In this document: one piece after another, positions 34,965 to 44,008 of the stretch
How the letters are laid out: each line of letters opens with the position of its first letter
Position numbering within the stretch: the stretch's first letter is position 1
Origin: Acidobacteriaceae bacterium
GTDB lineage: Bacteria > Acidobacteriota > Terriglobia > Terriglobales > Acidobacteriaceae
Length of the DNA: 64,000 nt
Direction of reading: 5' to 3'
Assembly: GCA_003134655.1 (NCBI GenBank)
Contig: PLBY01000097.1
Span: 1-64,000, forward strand
The notes under the pieces: model-generated
Database searches by the model: none
Seen by the model: the letters and a program-made list of their open reading frames with translations, nothing else
What the model was told of the DNA's origin: nothing
Position numbers and translations under genes: made by a program

Positions 34965-37900
34965 CTAGTCGACGTGCTCGCCTTCGGCCATGAAGCTTTG
35001 TTCGGACGGAGGCAGGCGGTCGCCGGGGCGAGCCGAGAATACGTAAAGCGTTGGCCAGAGAATCACGCTGACCAGTAATTCCACGATCAGGCCGCCCACG
35101 ATGACGATCGCGAACGGGCGCTGCGAATCGGAGCCGATGTCGTGCGACATGGCGGCCGGGAGCAGGCCGAGCGTGGCGACCAGCATCGTCATCATGATGG
35201 GACGCAGGCGGAGCGCAGCGCCTTCCTTGGCGGCTTCGCGCACCGGAAGGCCGCGGGTACGCAACTGGTTGATGTACTCGATCATGATCACGCCGATTTC
35301 GACCGAGACGCCGATCAGAGCGAGGAAGCCGAGGCCTGACGACACGCTGAAGTGCGTTCCGGTGATAAGCAGGCTCAGAAAGCCTCCCAGAGGAGAGAGC
35401 GCGACCACGGCCAAAATCAGGCCGACCCACTTCCAGGAACTGAAGGCGGAATACAGGATGAACGACATCAGCAGAAGCGTGATGGGGACGATGAATGCGA
35501 GACGGCGGTTGGCGCGCTGCTGGCTCTCGTATTCTCCGGTCCAGTCGAGGTGGTAGCCCTCGGGGAGTTTGACCTTGCGTCCGACTTCATCGATGGCCTG
35601 GCGGACGGTCGAGCCGAGGTCGCGGCCGCGGACGCTGTACTTGATGGCGATGTAGCGGGAGTTGCCTTCGCGATAAATCGTGGAGGCGCCATCGTCGAGG
35701 GAGATGTTGCACAGTTGGGCGAGGGAGACGCGCTCGCCGGTGGGCGCGAGAATGCGGATGTTTTTGATGTCCTCGACGGACTGGCGGAATTGGGGCTGGT
35801 AGCGGACGGTGAGATCGTAACGCTGCTCGAGGATCAGGACTTGCGTGAGAGCTTTGCCGCCGACGGCGGTTTCGACGGCGTCCTGGATGTCGGCGACGTT
35901 GATGCCGAAGCGGTCGGCGGCGGCGCGGTCGACGTTTAAGTTGACGTTGGGCTGGCCGCGGACCTGGAACGTACCGAGGTCGGCGACGCCGGGGATCTGG
36001 CTCATCACGCCCTGCATTTCGTCGGCTTTGGCTTCGAGAGTCTTCAGGTCGGTTCCGAAGAGTTTCACGGCGAGCTCGCCTTTGACGCCGCTGACGGCTT
36101 CTTCCACGTTGTCGGAAATGGGTTGGGAGAAGTTCCAGTCGACGCCGGGGAACTGCTGGAGGTCTTTGTCCATGGCGGCGATGAGTTCGTCTTTTTTTCC
36201 GTGGAAGTCGCTGCGCCACGCATCGCGCGGACGCAGGTCGACGAAAAATTCTGTGTTATAGAAGCCGCTGGCGTCACTGCCGTCGTCGGGGCGTCCGACT
36301 TGACTGATGACTTGCTTCACTTCGGGGAAGTTGGCCAGTACGAGACGAGCCTTCTTCGACATGGCGATGCTGGCGGTGGGTCCGGTGCTGGGGGCGAGAG
36401 TGCCGCGAACCCAGATGGCACCTTCGTCGAGGTGAGGGAGGAATTCGGAACCGATGATTCCGCTCATGGCGATGAACAGCATGACAGCGAGAGCGAGCAG
36501 GCCCATGCCGAGAGTGAACTTCATGTGGTCGAAGCACCAATCGAGGGAGCGAGCGTAGGTGCGGTTGAGCCACTCCAGGACGGGGTTGCGCCACTCCTTG
36601 ATTCCGGAGCTGAAGAGGAGGCTGCACAGAACCGGCGCGATGAGCAGGGCGAAGACGAGGGCGCCCAGAAGGGCGAAGGCGACCGTCCAGGCCATTGGGC
36701 TGAAGAGGCGGCCTTCGACGCGCTGCAGGGTGAAGATGGGCAGATAGGAAACAATAATAATGACGCGGGCGAAGAAGACCGGGCGCTGGACTTCGTGGGC
36801 CGCGATGGCGATCGTTTCCATGAACGACTTTTTGGTGTTGCCGAAGGAGGTGTGGCGGAGGATGTTTTCGACCATCACGACCGATCCATCGACGACCATG
36901 CCGAAGTCGAGTGCTCCAAGCGAGAGCAGGTTGGCGGGAATGTGGCGCAGGTCGAGAAGGATCGCGGCGAAGAGCAGAGAGAAGGGAATGGTGATGGCGA
37001 CGATGAGAGCGCTGCGCACGTTGCCGAGAAAGAGGAAGAGAATCAGAGTGACCAGCAGGACGCCCTCGGTCAGATTGCGCAGGACGGTGTGGGTGGTGTG
37101 ATGCATCAGTTCGCTGCGGTCGAGGTGGGAGACGAGTTTCACGCCTTGCGGCAGCAGTCCGGCTTTGCCATTTTTGCCGTTCAGTTCATCAATCTTCTCG
37201 TGGAGGGCGTCGAGAGTGGTCTCAGCGACGGCGCCTTTGCGGAGCAGGACGATGCCTTCGACGACGTCGTCGTTGTTGAAGATGGTGCCGTCTTCTTTGC
37301 GGATGGTTTTGCCGAGTTGCCCGAGCCGGACTTTGGGTGCCTGAACTACGTTGCCCAGATCGCGGACGCGGACCGGAGTGCCGTTCTGTACTTTCACGAC
37401 GGTGGCGGCAATGTCGTCGGTGGTCTGCATGAGGCCGACGGCGCGGACATTCAAGGCTTGCTCGCCGCGCTCGATGAATCCGCCGCCGGCGTTGATGTTG
37501 TTCGCAACCAGCGCGTTCTCGACTTGCGCCAGCGAGAGGCCGAAGGAAACAAGTTTTCCGGGATCGAGTTGGACCTGGTACTCGCGCGTCGGGCCGCCGA
37601 AGGGATTCACGTCGACGATGTTCGGCACCGCTTTCAACTGGTTCACCACGACCCAGTCATTCAGCGATTTGAGTTCCATCACGTCGACCTTCGGGTTGGT
37701 GCTGGTGAGCGTGTAGAACATGATCTGGCCGGTGGGGCTGTAGTCGGGGCCGATGCCGGGATTCACGCCGTTCGGCAGGGTCACGAGTTGCAGACGGTCG
37801 AGCACTTCCTGGCGCGCGTTGAAGGTGGTGATTTCGTCGTCGTAAATGATGGTGATGATCGACAGGCCCATTAGCGAGACAGAGCGCAGATGCGTGAGAT

Positions 37901-38132
37901 GGGCCACGCCGTTGAGTTCGACTTCGAGGGGGACGGTGATCTGCTGCTCGACTTCCTCGGCCGCGTGGCCGGGCCACTGGGTGATGACCTGCGCATAGGT
38001 GTCGGCGACGTCGGGGTAGGCCTCGATGGGCAGGGCATGGAAGGAAAAGATGCCCCAGGCGAAGAGCACGAGCGACGCGCCCAGAATCATCAGGCGGTTG
38101 CGCAGGGCGAAGTCGATCAGGGCACGGATCAT
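34965..38132 (-). CDS. Heavy-metal efflux RND transporter, inner-membrane pump (CzcA/CusA type)
   Basis: 1055-residue proton-driven pump, full family length. N-terminal MIRALIDFALRNRLMILGAS with the first membrane helix, two large periplasmic loops and 12 membrane helices in the RND pattern. The intramembrane motif GALDFGMVVDGSVVMVEN (about 400-418) carries the two Asp and one Glu that mark the heavy-metal (HME) subgroup. Periplasmic sequence LPIEAYPDVADTYAQVIT is diagnostic. Which metal (Co/Zn/Cd or Cu/Ag) cannot be read securely; the lack of a methionine-rich cluster leans to divalent cations. Its start overlaps the adaptor gene by four bases (38129-38132). Confidence 0.93.
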   Translation of the reverse strand: MIRALIDFALRNRLMILGASLVLFAWGIFSFHALPIEAYPDVADTYAQVITQWPGHAAEEVEQQITVPLEVELNGVAHLTHLRSVSLMGLSIITIIYDDEITTFNARQEVLDRLQLVTLPNGVNPGIGPDYSPTGQIMFYTLTSTNPKVDVMELKSLNDWVVVNQLKAVPNIVDVNPFGGPTREYQVQLDPGKLVSFGLSLAQVENALVANNINAGGGFIERGEQALNVRAVGLMQTTDDIAATVVKVQNGTPVRVRDLGNVVQAPKVRLGQLGKTIRKEDGTIFNNDDVVEGIVLLRKGAVAETTLDALHEKIDELNGKNGKAGLLPQGVKLVSHLDRSELMHHTTHTVLRNLTEGVLLVTLILFLFLGNVRSALIVAITIPFSLLFAAILLDLRHIPANLLSLGALDFGMVVDGSVVMVENILRHTSFGNTKKSFMETIAIAAHEVQRPVFFARVIIIVSYLPIFTLQRVEGRLFSPMAWTVAFALLGALVFALLIAPVLCSLLFSSGIKEWRNPVLEWLNRTYARSLDWCFDHMKFTLGMGLLALAVMLFIAMSGIIGSEFLPHLDEGAIWVRGTLAPSTGPTASIAMSKKARLVLANFPEVKQVISQVGRPDDGSDASGFYNTEFFVDLRPRDAWRSDFHGKKDELIAAMDKDLQQFPGVDWNFSQPISDNVEEAVSGVKGELAVKLFGTDLKTLEAKADEMQGVMSQIPGVADLGTFQVRGQPNVNLNVDRAAADRFGINVADIQDAVETAVGGKALTQVLILEQRYDLTVRYQPQFRQSVEDIKNIRILAPTGERVSLAQLCNISLDDGASTIYREGNSRYIAIKYSVRGRDLGSTVRQAIDEVGRKVKLPEGYHLDWTGEYESQQRANRRLAFIVPITLLLMSFILYSAFSSWKWVGLILAVVALSPLGGFLSLLITGTHFSVSSGLGFLALIGVSVEIGVIMIEYINQLRTRGLPVREAAKEGAALRLRPIMMTMLVATLGLLPAAMSHDIGSDSQRPFAIVIVGGLIVELLVSVILWPTLYVFSARPGDRLPPSEQSFMAEGEHVD

Positions 38133-39307
38133 TCTTTCTTCTCCGCCGCTTCGGTGGAAAATTCGAGGGCGTTGGTGACCAGTTCGTCTCCGGGCTTCAC
38201 GCCGTCGCGAATTTGCTGCATGCCGTCGGGAGCCAGACCGTCGGCCTGGACTGCAATCTTGCGGAAGCGGTTGCCGCCTTCTTTGCGGAAGACCCAGTCT
38301 TTATCGTGCAGGCGCATGATAGCGGTTGCTGGGACCACGATGCGGGCGGTCAGCTTACGGGAGCGGAAGGTGGCGACGGCGTACATGCCGGGACGGAGAG
38401 CGCCATCCGCGTTGCCAAGCACGATCCGCACCTTTGCGCTGCGGGTATTGGGATCGAGCACCCGGGAGATGTCGGCGACCTTGCCTTTGAAAATACGATT
38501 AGGGAAGGCATTCAGATGGATTTCGGCGGCGTCGCCGAGATGAACCTCGCCGAGATCGTTTTCGAAAACATCGCAGACCACCCAGACTTCGCTGAGATTG
38601 GCGATGGTGAACAGGTTGGGAGTGTTGTCGAGACTCTTGACGCCTTCGAATCCGGCAACGTTCTGTTCAACGATGGTTCCAGATTCGGGAGCCTTCAGAT
38701 TGATGAGCGGGCTGAGATGAGCGGGATCGGCGCCCAGCACCTGAATGTGGTGCTCGGCAGTCTCCACGTCGACTCTGGCTTTGTCCTCCGCATCCTGCGC
38801 GGCTTCGAGGTCCTTGGCTGCGATCGCGCCGCGATCAAATAACATTTGGGCCCGGTCGAGGGCTTTGTGCGAGAGCACTTCATCGGCCTTGGCCTTTTGA
38901 TAGTCGGACGTGACAGCGGCGAGGTCGGGGCTGGAAATCACTAGCAGCGTCTGGCCCTTTGTCACCGCATCACCCAGCTTTACTTTGAGATCGACGACGC
39001 GGCCTCCGCCAAGGGAAGTGATGTGGATGGTGCGGTTCACGTCCGGCGAGACGGTGCCGTTAGCCGTGACCTGCGTGGGGAGGGCGCGGGTTTCGGCTTT
39101 CGCGGTCTTGAAGAGTTGGGGTTGATCGGTGAGGAAGACGTCGGGATCGAGGGTGATCGGCGGCTTGCTGGTGGCTGCGGGAGTGTCTTTCGAGCAGGCC
39201 GCGGCGCCGCCGAGGGCGGCCAGCAGCAGCATCAACGGAAGGCGGCGGGATAATGACACGCGGATGGGCGTGCTATCAGTGCGGCCAGGGAACATAAATT
39301 CTGTCAT
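38129..39307 (-). CDS. Heavy-metal efflux RND adaptor (membrane fusion protein, CzcB/CusB type)
   Basis: 392-residue periplasmic adaptor linking pump and outer-membrane channel. It carries a lipobox (LAALGGAAACS, Cys about 38), so it is a lipoprotein. The lipoyl/barrel-sandwich halves (HITSLGGGRVVDLKVKLGD and LINLKAPESGTIVEQNV) flank an alpha-helical hairpin (about 145-215); beta-barrel and membrane-proximal domains follow. There is no His-rich N-terminal metal domain. Start and stop overlap the neighbours by four bases each, which ties all three genes into one coupled operon: channel, adaptor, pump. Confidence 0.92.
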   Translation of the reverse strand: MTEFMFPGRTDSTPIRVSLSRRLPLMLLLAALGGAAACSKDTPAATSKPPITLDPDVFLTDQPQLFKTAKAETRALPTQVTANGTVSPDVNRTIHITSLGGGRVVDLKVKLGDAVTKGQTLLVISSPDLAAVTSDYQKAKADEVLSHKALDRAQMLFDRGAIAAKDLEAAQDAEDKARVDVETAEHHIQVLGADPAHLSPLINLKAPESGTIVEQNVAGFEGVKSLDNTPNLFTIANLSEVWVVCDVFENDLGEVHLGDAAEIHLNAFPNRIFKGKVADISRVLDPNTRSAKVRIVLGNADGALRPGMYAVATFRSRKLTARIVVPATAIMRLHDKDWVFRKEGGNRFRKIAVQADGLAPDGMQQIRDGVKPGDELVTNALEFSTEAAEKKE

Positions 39308-40602
39308 TGGATTACCTCGCGCCCTACGGCCAGATTCAGCTGAGCTGCCGCGGTCAGATAGGAGCCGACCAGATTTACGTAATTCAACTCGACGGTACGG
39401 TATTCACTTTCCGCGTTGATAAAGTCGAGCAGCGACGCGCCGCCGTGCTGGTAGGAAAACAGAACCGTGTCGCGCACGCGAACCGCCTGATCCAGATACT
39501 GGCGTTTGTAAGGCTTCAGCAGACTGATGTTGCTGCTGAGGGTGGCGTAGGCGGAATCGATGTCGGCGTAGACCTGAGTCTCGACGCCTTCGCGGAGCTT
39601 CTCGTTGCGCTTGACGTCAATCTTGGTGCGGAGCTTTTCGCCCTGATTGCTGTCGAAAAAGCGCAGCGGGATGCTGACGCTGGCGCCGATGGTGTTCAGG
39701 GCATCAGGATTATTGAACGATCCGTTGTGCGTGAACCAGACGCCGATGGTGGGATCGGTGGATCCGTTGGCTTCGGCGAGCTGGTAGTTGGTTTCGGCCT
39801 GCTTCACCGAGAGCACGGCAGCGCGCAGGTCGGGGCGGGCGTCGAGTGCGTCTTTACGATAATCATCGAGCGAAGCGAGGTCCTCGCTGAAGTCGAAGGG
39901 TCCGTCGAGGTCGAAGCTGTCGACGGGACGGCGATCATCGAGCAGGGCGAGCAGGTTGATCTTGGTCGTGCGCAGATTGACCACTGCGGTTTGCAGGTCG
40001 GACTCGAATTGCAGGCGTTGCAGTTCGAGGCGATCGAGATCGATGCGGGCGATATCTCCGGCCGAGAAGCGGTCGCGGCTGACTTTCAGGATCTTGTCGT
40101 AGGAGTCGAGATTATCCTGCGCGAGGCGCAACACAGCTTTGGCTTGCAGGACGCCGACGAATGCACTGCGCAAGTTGAAGAGGAGATTGCGTTCCGAGTC
40201 GGACTGCTGAGCGACGCCGATAGCGGTGCCTTGCTTGGCGGCATCGTAGCGGAGTCCGCGCTTGTTGCGGCGCTCGAAGAGATAGCTGACGCCGGGGGAG
40301 ACGAAGGTTCCGGCAAACGGGGTCCACACACCATGGCTCGGAGCGATCTGGGTGCCGTCGGCGGTCAGCGTGAAGTCTGGGTTGGGCCGCAAGTGGGCGG
40401 TGATCTCCTGTGCCTTCAGTTCGTCGATATTCAACCGGCTGGCGTGGAGCGATGTGTTGTTCAGTTCGAAGAAGTTCTTGACGGCGTCCCAGGTCCAGAT
40501 TTGGGGCGCGGGCGCAGGCTGAGGCGCGGTCTGGGCGAGCAGACTGGCGGCGCCGAAGGCTAACGCTAGACCAAGAGATTTCCAGTGCATCGAGGACTCC
40601 AT
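39304..40602 (-). CDS. Outer-membrane efflux channel (TolC family, CzcC type)
   Basis: 432-residue channel protein, first gene of the efflux operon. A signal peptide (MHWKSLGLALAFGAASLLAQ) is followed by a Pro/Ala linker and two OEP repeats with long coiled-coil helices, e.g. DNLDSYDKILKVSRDRFSAG and QYLDQAVRVRDTVLFSYQHG, the latter with the YQxG type motif of CzcC. Two starts are possible: ATG at 40602 (GGTGGA upstream) and ATG at 40590 (GGAG upstream, six-base spacing); I give the longer. The frame upstream of 40602 is not coding. Overlaps the adaptor gene at 39304-39307. Confidence 0.92.
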   Translation of the reverse strand: MESSMHWKSLGLALAFGAASLLAQTAPQPAPAPQIWTWDAVKNFFELNNTSLHASRLNIDELKAQEITAHLRPNPDFTLTADGTQIAPSHGVWTPFAGTFVSPGVSYLFERRNKRGLRYDAAKQGTAIGVAQQSDSERNLLFNLRSAFVGVLQAKAVLRLAQDNLDSYDKILKVSRDRFSAGDIARIDLDRLELQRLQFESDLQTAVVNLRTTKINLLALLDDRRPVDSFDLDGPFDFSEDLASLDDYRKDALDARPDLRAAVLSVKQAETNYQLAEANGSTDPTIGVWFTHNGSFNNPDALNTIGASVSIPLRFFDSNQGEKLRTKIDVKRNEKLREGVETQVYADIDSAYATLSSNISLLKPYKRQYLDQAVRVRDTVLFSYQHGGASLLDFINAESEYRTVELNYVNLVGSYLTAAAQLNLAVGREVIQ

Positions 40603-40759
40603 GGGGCATCCACCGTGTAAGGGTTTCGGCCCCGGCGGTTTGTGGGTAGCCGACGAATTCCGCCGACAATCCACTATCTCGTTTTCCGCCCTAAAATCAC
40701 GTAAAGATAAATAAATACTCTGCCGTTTTTCTTCTATGAACGATCGGCGATTTGGGGGA

Positions 40760-41176
40760 CTACACGGGGAGAGAATCAGGAGGAGCGCGGCCCGCTTGCG
40801 TGATGGCAGGCGGAGCCGGCACGGACAAATCCGGGGCCGGCAACTGGTGCCAGTCCTCGTCATTCACAATCAAGAGGATATTCGTGGTCCTGGCCAGTGC
40901 GGGTGGAGTGTGCAACTTCCAGGCCGACGCCTTATCGCTGCTGGGCTCACGGATGGTGCGCTTGCTGGAAGGAGACTCTTCCATCTCGGCGCGCATGGCG
41001 CGGAGATCGTCGGTGGCCGAAACCACAGGGAAGAGGACGACCAGCATGCATCCTAAAGCCAGCAGGCACTGCAGAGAGCTGACCTTGCGGCTAGCTTGCG
41101 GAGTTCTGGACGCGCGCCACAGGCCATAGGCCGGGAGTGCCAGAAGCAGCCACGCGAGATTGAGCAGCAGTTCCAT
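40760..41176 (-). CDS. Hypothetical membrane protein upstream of the efflux operon
   Basis: 138 residues. Two hydrophobic segments (about 3-22, LLLNLAWLLLALPAYGLW, and 38-56, CLLALGCMLVVLFPVVSA) are followed by DDLRAMRAEMEESPSSKRT and a Pro-rich tail with NILLIVNDEDWHQLPAP. It is on the same strand as czcCBA, 157 bases upstream, and similar small proteins accompany RND operons in acidobacteria (recall only). A periplasmic tail after two membrane helices is likely. The ATG at 41176 is taken rather than the TTG before it. Function unknown. Confidence 0.65.
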   Translation of the reverse strand: MELLLNLAWLLLALPAYGLWRASRTPQASRKVSSLQCLLALGCMLVVLFPVVSATDDLRAMRAEMEESPSSKRTIREPSSDKASAWKLHTPPALARTTNILLIVNDEDWHQLPAPDLSVPAPPAITQAGRAPPDSLPV

Positions 41177-41401
41177 CAAAACGAAGCTTGGGCTCGAAAA
41201 AAGAACCCAGCGTGGGTAGTTTTTCAGAAACTACAAATCTAAGTCAATGTGACTACCGTGTTGCCGGGCAGGACGGTGGTGCAAGATTGAGTTGGCGGGA
41301 CCTTCTTATACTTATACGGAAGCGGGGGAAGTGTGGGAGAGTAAGGGAATCGGGTTTTGGGCCGCAGGTCAGGGTGATTTCGTGCTGATTAAGGTGGGGA
41401 G

Positions 41402-42154
41402 ATGACGAAGGTGCAGAGGGTGCGGCGAATTGTAGGGTTGGGCCTCCTGTTGGCATGGGGGATGACGATGGCGGCATGTCAACTGGGGTTGGCATCGGCG
41501 GGAGACGAGCAGACTCAGGCTCAGGGAGCGAGCGCGGCAGCGCCACAGAACGGGCCGGGCGTGGTGATTGAGAACGAACCCCAGATGCCGGATGCGTATC
41601 CGCATCGACATTATGAGCTTCGCTTCCATGCGCATGGTGGGGTGTCGGTGCTGCACTGGAAGGTTGAAAAAGGGGCGTTGCCCCCGGGCATGAAACTCGA
41701 GGAAAGCGGGCTATTGACCGGAGAGCCGGAGCGTACAGGGGAGTTTCAGTTTACGGTGTCGGTGACCGACGGAGGCAACCGGGAGTCGGCGGTGCAGAAG
41801 GGGTTTGTGCTGCGGGTGGTGGCGGCATTGGCCATCAATTGGAAGGCGCCGGCGCGGGTGACCGGGAACCGGATTGACGGGACCGTGGAGGTCTCAAACA
41901 CATCGCCCGATGACATGGATTTGACGTTCATCGTAATGGCGGTGGCGTCGAATGGTAGGGCGACAGCGATCGGGTATCAGCATTTTGTTCTGAAGCGAGG
42001 CACGATCGGGATGGAGTTGCCTTTTGGCGAGACTCTGCCGCACGGGGGGTATGTGATCCACGTGGACGCGGTGGGGGAAGTGGCGCCGAAGAACCTGATT
42101 TACCGGGACAAGATGGACACGCCGGGTCCGCTGCAGGTGTTAGTGGGACCCTAG
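41402..42154 (+). CDS. Putative lipoprotein with Ig-like (He_PIG) domain
   Basis: 250 residues. The N-terminus has a signal sequence with a probable lipobox (MTMAACQLG, Cys about 26). A low-complexity Gln/Ala stretch follows, then YELRFHAHGGVSVLHWKVEK and GALPPGMKLEESGLLTGEPE with FQFTVSVTDGGN, the typical cadherin-like putative Ig (He_PIG) domain pattern. The C-terminal half (about 140-250) is a second beta domain. Probably anchored in the outer or inner membrane facing the periplasm or outside. No operon partners; a repeat follows immediately. Confidence 0.75.
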   Translation: MTKVQRVRRIVGLGLLLAWGMTMAACQLGLASAGDEQTQAQGASAAAPQNGPGVVIENEPQMPDAYPHRHYELRFHAHGGVSVLHWKVEKGALPPGMKLEESGLLTGEPERTGEFQFTVSVTDGGNRESAVQKGFVLRVVAALAINWKAPARVTGNRIDGTVEVSNTSPDDMDLTFIVMAVASNGRATAIGYQHFVLKRGTIGMELPFGETLPHGGYVIHVDAVGEVAPKNLIYRDKMDTPGPLQVLVGP

Positions 42155-42162
42155 GGGCGAGG

Positions 42163-42236
42163 TACCTCTGGGGCTAAAGCCCTTTCAGAAGAGAAAGACC
42201 TTATCGCAGCGCTAAGAGCGCTGCGCCACCCAAAAG
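42163..42236. repeat. Dispersed repeat, ggggctaaagccc / gcgctaagagcgctgcgcc family
   Basis: Copy of 20821-20889 and 25021-25093. Two further partial copies of the gcgctgcgccaccc end follow at about 42258 and 42300. Confidence 0.8.
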
Positions 42237-42382
42237 CGAGATGGCCTTGCTCTAGAAGCGCTGCGCCACCCCAAGGCCGAAATCGGCTCGCGCTAGAAGT
42301 TGCTGCGCCAAGCAGGAGCGAAATAGCCTAGCGAAATAGCCTTCGGTCAGGTGACCTCTGAGTCCTTTGATCACAAGGACTA

Positions 42383-42396
42383 GTGATCCAGATCAC
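42383..42396. promoter_or_regulatory. CRP/FNR-type binding site
   Basis: gtgatc-ca-gatcac, a perfect palindrome of the GTGA-N6-TCAC type used by CRP-family proteins, about 230 bases upstream of the Crp/Fnr gene at 42623. Confidence 0.6.
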
Positions 42397-42416
42397 GCAG
42401 GGGTGTGCGGGAAATA

Positions 42417-42438
42417 ACCCAAATCTGTGGATTTGGGT
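42417..42438 (+). promoter_or_regulatory. Leader hairpin upstream of the Crp/Fnr gene
   Basis: acccaaatc-tgtg-gatttgggt, a perfect nine-base-pair stem followed by gtttt. It could be a weak terminator/attenuator in the leader. Confidence 0.4.
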
Positions 42439-42622
42439 GTTTTCGCGCAGTTGTTCCAATCCGGAAATATCGCCGCAAATTATTTATTTTCAGATACATA
42501 AGATCTCTTGTGCTGATCGGGGGCACCGGTGGAGATTTGGCTCGCAGCGTGCCATACCCTATCCCGTGGGCAGAGGCGATGCCGAGGATTCTGGCAGCTT
42601 CTAGCCCGGAGGAGGTTTGGCT

Positions 42623-43339
42623 ATGCGGGCTCCTTATGGTCTGAATATTCTTGATAACTGTGTCAGCTGCCCGGTACGGGGAGAACATCTTTTCTGCAAT
42701 CTTTCGCTGCAGGCGGCGCAACGGCTGAACGACGTGAAGTCGACGGCGGTTTATCCCAAGGGAGCGATGCTGTTTATCGAAGGGCAGCAGGCGCGCGGCG
42801 TGTTTGTGTTGTGCACAGGGAAGGTGAAGCTGTCGACTTCGTCCCGCGAAGGCAAGACCATCATCACGAAGATCTCGGACTCGGGAGACGTGCTCGGCCT
42901 GAACGCCGTGGTGTCGAACCGTCCGTATGAAGTGACCGCCGAAATGATGGAGCCGGGCCAGGCCAATTTTATTCCTCGCGATTCTTTGCTGCACCTGCTG
43001 CGGGACTTTCCGGAGGTGGCGGTGCGAGTGGCGCAGCAATTGAGCCGCAACTACTACGTGGCGTATGAGGAGATCCGGACGCTGGGGCTGGCGGCTTCGC
43101 CGTCGGAGAAATTTGCCAAGCTGCTGCTCTCGTGGTCGATCAAGACTGCTCAAGACGACGGTTCGGCGCAGGTGAAGCTGACGCTGACTCACGAAGAAGT
43201 CGCCGAGATTATTGGAACGACGCGCGAGACGGTGAGCCGGCTGTTCTCGGAGTTCAAGAGGAAGCAGTTGATGACGCTGAAGGGCGCGACGCTGGTGATT
43301 CGCAGCCGGGTGGCGCTGGAGAAGATTGTGCAGTCGTAA
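42623..43339 (+). CDS. Crp/Fnr family transcriptional regulator with FNR-like cysteines
   Basis: 238 residues. Cysteines at 13, 16 and 25 (DNCVSCPVRGEHLFCNL) plus one at 64 (FVLCTG) resemble the four ligands of the FNR oxygen-sensing cluster, though the spacing differs. A cyclic-nucleotide-type beta barrel spans about 25-140, and a helix-turn-helix at about 180-215 contains TTRETVSRLF, combining the RE of CRP with the ETxSR of FNR. It should respond to oxygen or redox state; this is inference. The ATG follows GGAGGAGG. A GTGATC-N2-GATCAC palindrome lies upstream (42383), suggesting self-control. Confidence 0.88.
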   Translation: MRAPYGLNILDNCVSCPVRGEHLFCNLSLQAAQRLNDVKSTAVYPKGAMLFIEGQQARGVFVLCTGKVKLSTSSREGKTIITKISDSGDVLGLNAVVSNRPYEVTAEMMEPGQANFIPRDSLLHLLRDFPEVAVRVAQQLSRNYYVAYEEIRTLGLAASPSEKFAKLLLSWSIKTAQDDGSAQVKLTLTHEEVAEIIGTTRETVSRLFSEFKRKQLMTLKGATLVIRSRVALEKIVQS

Positions 43340-43398
43340 GGTGCTTTTTGAATTCCCCTCCCCCAACTCCAGTCTGAACTGTCTGGAGCGCTGAGAGA

Positions 43399-43427
43399 AG
43401 CCGGCCGCGCATGAGCGCGACCGGCTA
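43399..43427. terminator. Possible terminator hairpin
   Basis: agccgg-c-cgcgc-atga-gcgcg-a-ccggct, a stem with one internal mismatch, 60 bases after the Crp/Fnr stop. The plus-strand tail (aatctcgtttt) has a short T-run. Confidence 0.45.
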
Positions 43428-43481
43428 ATCTCGTTTTGGATCTTAATCTCAACCCAGCTCCGAGCCGGTGTCTCGTGTCCC

Positions 43482-43922
43482 CTAGCGCAACGGCGGAGAG
43501 AAGTCGGTTAGGGACATAAACGTGGAGTCGACTTGGTCCACGAGTTTGCCGTTCGCCTCTGATTTCTCTTTGACACTCTTCCACTCCGGGTCATCCTGGA
43601 AAGATTTCCAGTTGGCGACGGCTGCTTCGCGACTGGGATGATAGAGGATATAGATAAGAGTGTTGCTTTTCTCGGGCTCATCGGCGGGCGTCCAGTAGGC
43701 GACGCTTTTCATTCCGTGCCGGTCAAAGAGCTTTACCGTGTGTTCGCGGAAGCGTGCCTGCAACGCTCCCAGTTTCCCCGCCGCGGCATGATAGACGCGG
43801 AGTTCGTAGACGCCGGTCGCGGCCGGCGTGGGACTGGCGTTGTCGGACTGAGAAGCGGCCCAGAGTTGTGCCGGAAGGAAGGCTGCGGCAGGGATTGCCT
43901 GGAGCAAGGTTCGTCGTTTCAC
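43482..43922 (-). CDS. Secreted NIPSNAP family protein
   Basis: 146 residues. The N-terminus MKRRTLLQAIPAAAFLPAQLW has twin arginines and a hydrophobic stretch, so export, perhaps by Tat, is likely. The rest is one NIPSNAP domain (about 38-140): YELRVYHAAAGKLGALQARF, GMKSVAYWTPADEPEKSNTL, IYILYHPSREAAVANWKSFQ and DPEWKSVKEKSE. This is a ferredoxin-like dimeric fold of unknown role that is common in acidobacteria and planctomycetes. It lies downstream of the S53 peptidase gene on the same strand, separated by 86 bases, so they may be co-transcribed. Confidence 0.85.
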   Translation of the reverse strand: MKRRTLLQAIPAAAFLPAQLWAASQSDNASPTPAATGVYELRVYHAAAGKLGALQARFREHTVKLFDRHGMKSVAYWTPADEPEKSNTLIYILYHPSREAAVANWKSFQDDPEWKSVKEKSEANGKLVDQVDSTFMSLTDFSPPLR

Positions 43923-44008
43923 GGCGGCATTCTAGCAGACTGCCTCCCACCCTTCGCGAGAGGCACGCGAAGGGTGGGGCACCCGTATCGCCTAACGTAC
44001 AGTCTTTG

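Larger units (their letters stand above)
42155..42622. other. Intergenic region: repeats, CRP-like palindrome and leader hairpin
   Basis: 468 bases. First a dispersed repeat (42163-42236) and further ctgcgccac fragments to about 42320; then a palindrome (42383-42396), a hairpin (42417-42438) and an AT-richer leader up to the Crp/Fnr gene. Confidence 0.6.
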
